This document shows, one piece after another, positions 63,039 through 64,000 of a DNA stretch of 64,000 nt. Made by a program: the position numbers and the translations under genes. The notes beneath the pieces were generated by a model. That model searched no databases and was not told the DNA's origin. It was given only the letters and a program-made list of their open reading frames with translations. The stretch spans positions 434,001-498,000 of the forward strand of contig JACKAU010000003.1 of NCBI GenBank assembly GCA_020634855.1, given 5' to 3'. Every line of letters begins with the position of its first letter. Position 1 is the first letter of the stretch. This DNA is from Anaerolineales bacterium (GTDB lineage: Bacteria; Chloroflexota; Anaerolineae; 4572-78; J111).

Positions 63039-64000
63039 CTACTTTTTAATCACCAGCGGCAGAAATAACTGCTGTGGGCTTTCCACTACCGGCGCAAGAA
63101 CAGCCCACCGGCTAAAATGGCTCGCGGTGGCGGTAATCGTGTTGGTGGCAGGATTGACCGCGCTGGTGGATTCTTTGAGCCACCGGCTACCGTTCCAAAA
63201 GTACAGCGCCAGATCACTCTCTCCGATATCCGGCGGGACGTTGCTTTGTTGGTACGTAAGGGCGATGGTGTAATGCTGGCCGGGTTGGGGTTGGGCAGGT
63301 TGGCCGTTCGATTGAAAAATGGCGCTTAGCTGATAAGCCAACCCAACATTTTTGAAATTGGCCGGCGAGGGTGGGGATTGGGGCGTGTAAGTCAGCAGAA
63401 TGGTATCGTTGAAAACGCCGCTGGTAACGGAAAGTGATACGCCCGGGGCCAACGTAACAGCGCCACCCGTCACCGGAAGCGGTCGATTAACCGTACCGTT
63501 AAGGTTTTCATCAGCGCCGAGATCGGGCCAGGCATCGCGCAGGTCGTTGTCGATGTCAACGGCGACCCCGGCTTCGACGCCCCGGTTGATGGCTATCGAG
63601 GTCGGGCCAAGGTGATAATCGCCGGTCAGGGGATCGACAAAAGCCGGATCGCCGGAGATATCGTTGTGAGTGATAATAAGGCCAGCACCAGCTTGGTCTG
63701 TAGCGTTGCCAGACCACAGCGTATTTTCTAGGGTCGCAGTGTTGCCGGTGGCTACGGTGAGGGCAACCGTGTGGTTGGCAACGATATTATTGATCATAAC
63801 CACATTGCTAACCGTCGTGTCACTGCTACCAATATCGATACCTGTACCATCACCCCCATAATTTTCAACGATGGTATTGTGTCGAAGTTGCGAATGCCCG
63901 ACTATATACAAACCTGCTCCAGAGCCGTTTGATTGGTTGCCGGCAATAATGTTATTCGTCACGTGAACCTTATCCCCGACAATACCCAAACCACCGGCTA
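63039..64000 (-). CDS. Secreted parallel beta-helix protein, 5' truncated by window end
   Basis: At least 320 residues; the frame is open to base 64000. Repeats of NNIIAGNQSNGSG, LRHNTIVENYGGDGTG and INNIVANHTVAL are right-handed beta-helix (pectate-lyase/NosD-like) coils. They are followed by the choice-of-anchor-type stretch GDYHLGPTSIAINRG..DLGADEN, then a beta-sandwich, and a C-terminal tail QQLFLPLVIKK. No catalytic motif is visible. Probably a cell-surface or secreted glycan-binding/adhesion protein. The true start lies outside the window. Confidence 0.8.
   Translation of the reverse strand, partial: AGGLGIVGDKVHVTNNIIAGNQSNGSGAGLYIVGHSQLRHNTIVENYGGDGTGIDIGSSDTTVSNVVMINNIVANHTVALTVATGNTATLENTLWSGNATDQAGAGLIITHNDISGDPAFVDPLTGDYHLGPTSIAINRGVEAGVAVDIDNDLRDAWPDLGADENLNGTVNRPLPVTGGAVTLAPGVSLSVTSGVFNDTILLTYTPQSPPSPANFKNVGLAYQLSAIFQSNGQPAQPQPGQHYTIALTYQQSNVPPDIGESDLALYFWNGSRWLKESTSAVNPATNTITATASHFSRWAVLAPVVESPQQLFLPLVIKK

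Overview
ORGANISM. The window reads like a chromosomal contig of a Chloroflexota bacterium (Anaerolineae/Caldilineae-like). This is inferred from protein style, not from a marker gene: Thr/Pro-rich 'TPTPEN..ATA' spacers, PD40 beta-propellers on membrane anchors, DUF11 and DUF4012 surface proteins, C-terminal 'hLPLVhK' tails, a bacteriophytochrome with Rcp1-like regulators, and intergenic DNA rich in palindromic repeats. No rRNA, tRNA or CRISPR array was seen. LAYOUT. (1) About 0.1-32.1 kb, all on the + strand apart from a mobile island: a large exopolysaccharide locus. It holds three sulfotransferase-like genes, several GT4/GT2/GT8-like glycosyltransferases, a Wzy/ligase-type membrane protein, two left-handed beta-helix acyltransferases, an SDR epimerase, a fused WecA/WbpL-type phosphoglycosyltransferase plus WbpM/FlaA1-type dehydratase, an orphan ParA-like ATPase, a membrane-anchored PD40 protein, a Wzz + BY-kinase, a DUF4012 protein and a DUF11 surface protein. 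A logical pathway is: the dehydratase and epimerase make a deoxy-amino sugar; the WbpL-like domain loads it on undecaprenyl phosphate; WbuB-like and other transferases extend it; sulfo- and acyltransferases decorate it; Wzy/Wzz/BY-kinase polymerise and control length. (2) 14.1-16.3 kb: an IS3-family element full of frameshifts, a TumE-like toxin remnant with a small antitoxin-like ORF, and a MITE. (3) 32.7-48 kb: a sensory block with a lone receiver, a minus-strand run of four genes (two CheB-CheR-PAS proteins and two multi-PAS histidine kinases), then a plus-strand three-gene module (chromophore-less phytochrome-like kinase, Rcp1-like receiver, receiver with coiled coil). (4) 48-56.8 kb: polX, an untranslated 0.5 kb stretch that looks like a free-standing structured RNA with its own promoter and terminator, a methyltransferase, a GT-C membrane glycosyltransferase, a PD40 lipoprotein and an alpha/beta hydrolase. 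(5) 57-60.3 kb: a second copy of the three-gene phytochrome module in the opposite orientation, this one with the bilin-binding Cys. (6) 60.5-64 kb: two secreted proteins (a VWA/DUF11 protein and a beta-helix protein cut by the window end). CAVEAT. Many genes at 7.5-8.6, 14.2-16.5, 24.8-30.4 and 44.2 kb are broken by indels, mostly an apparent single missing base with almost no nonsense mutations. This pattern fits residual sequencing indels at least as well as gene decay, so the functions described are those of the reconstructed proteins.
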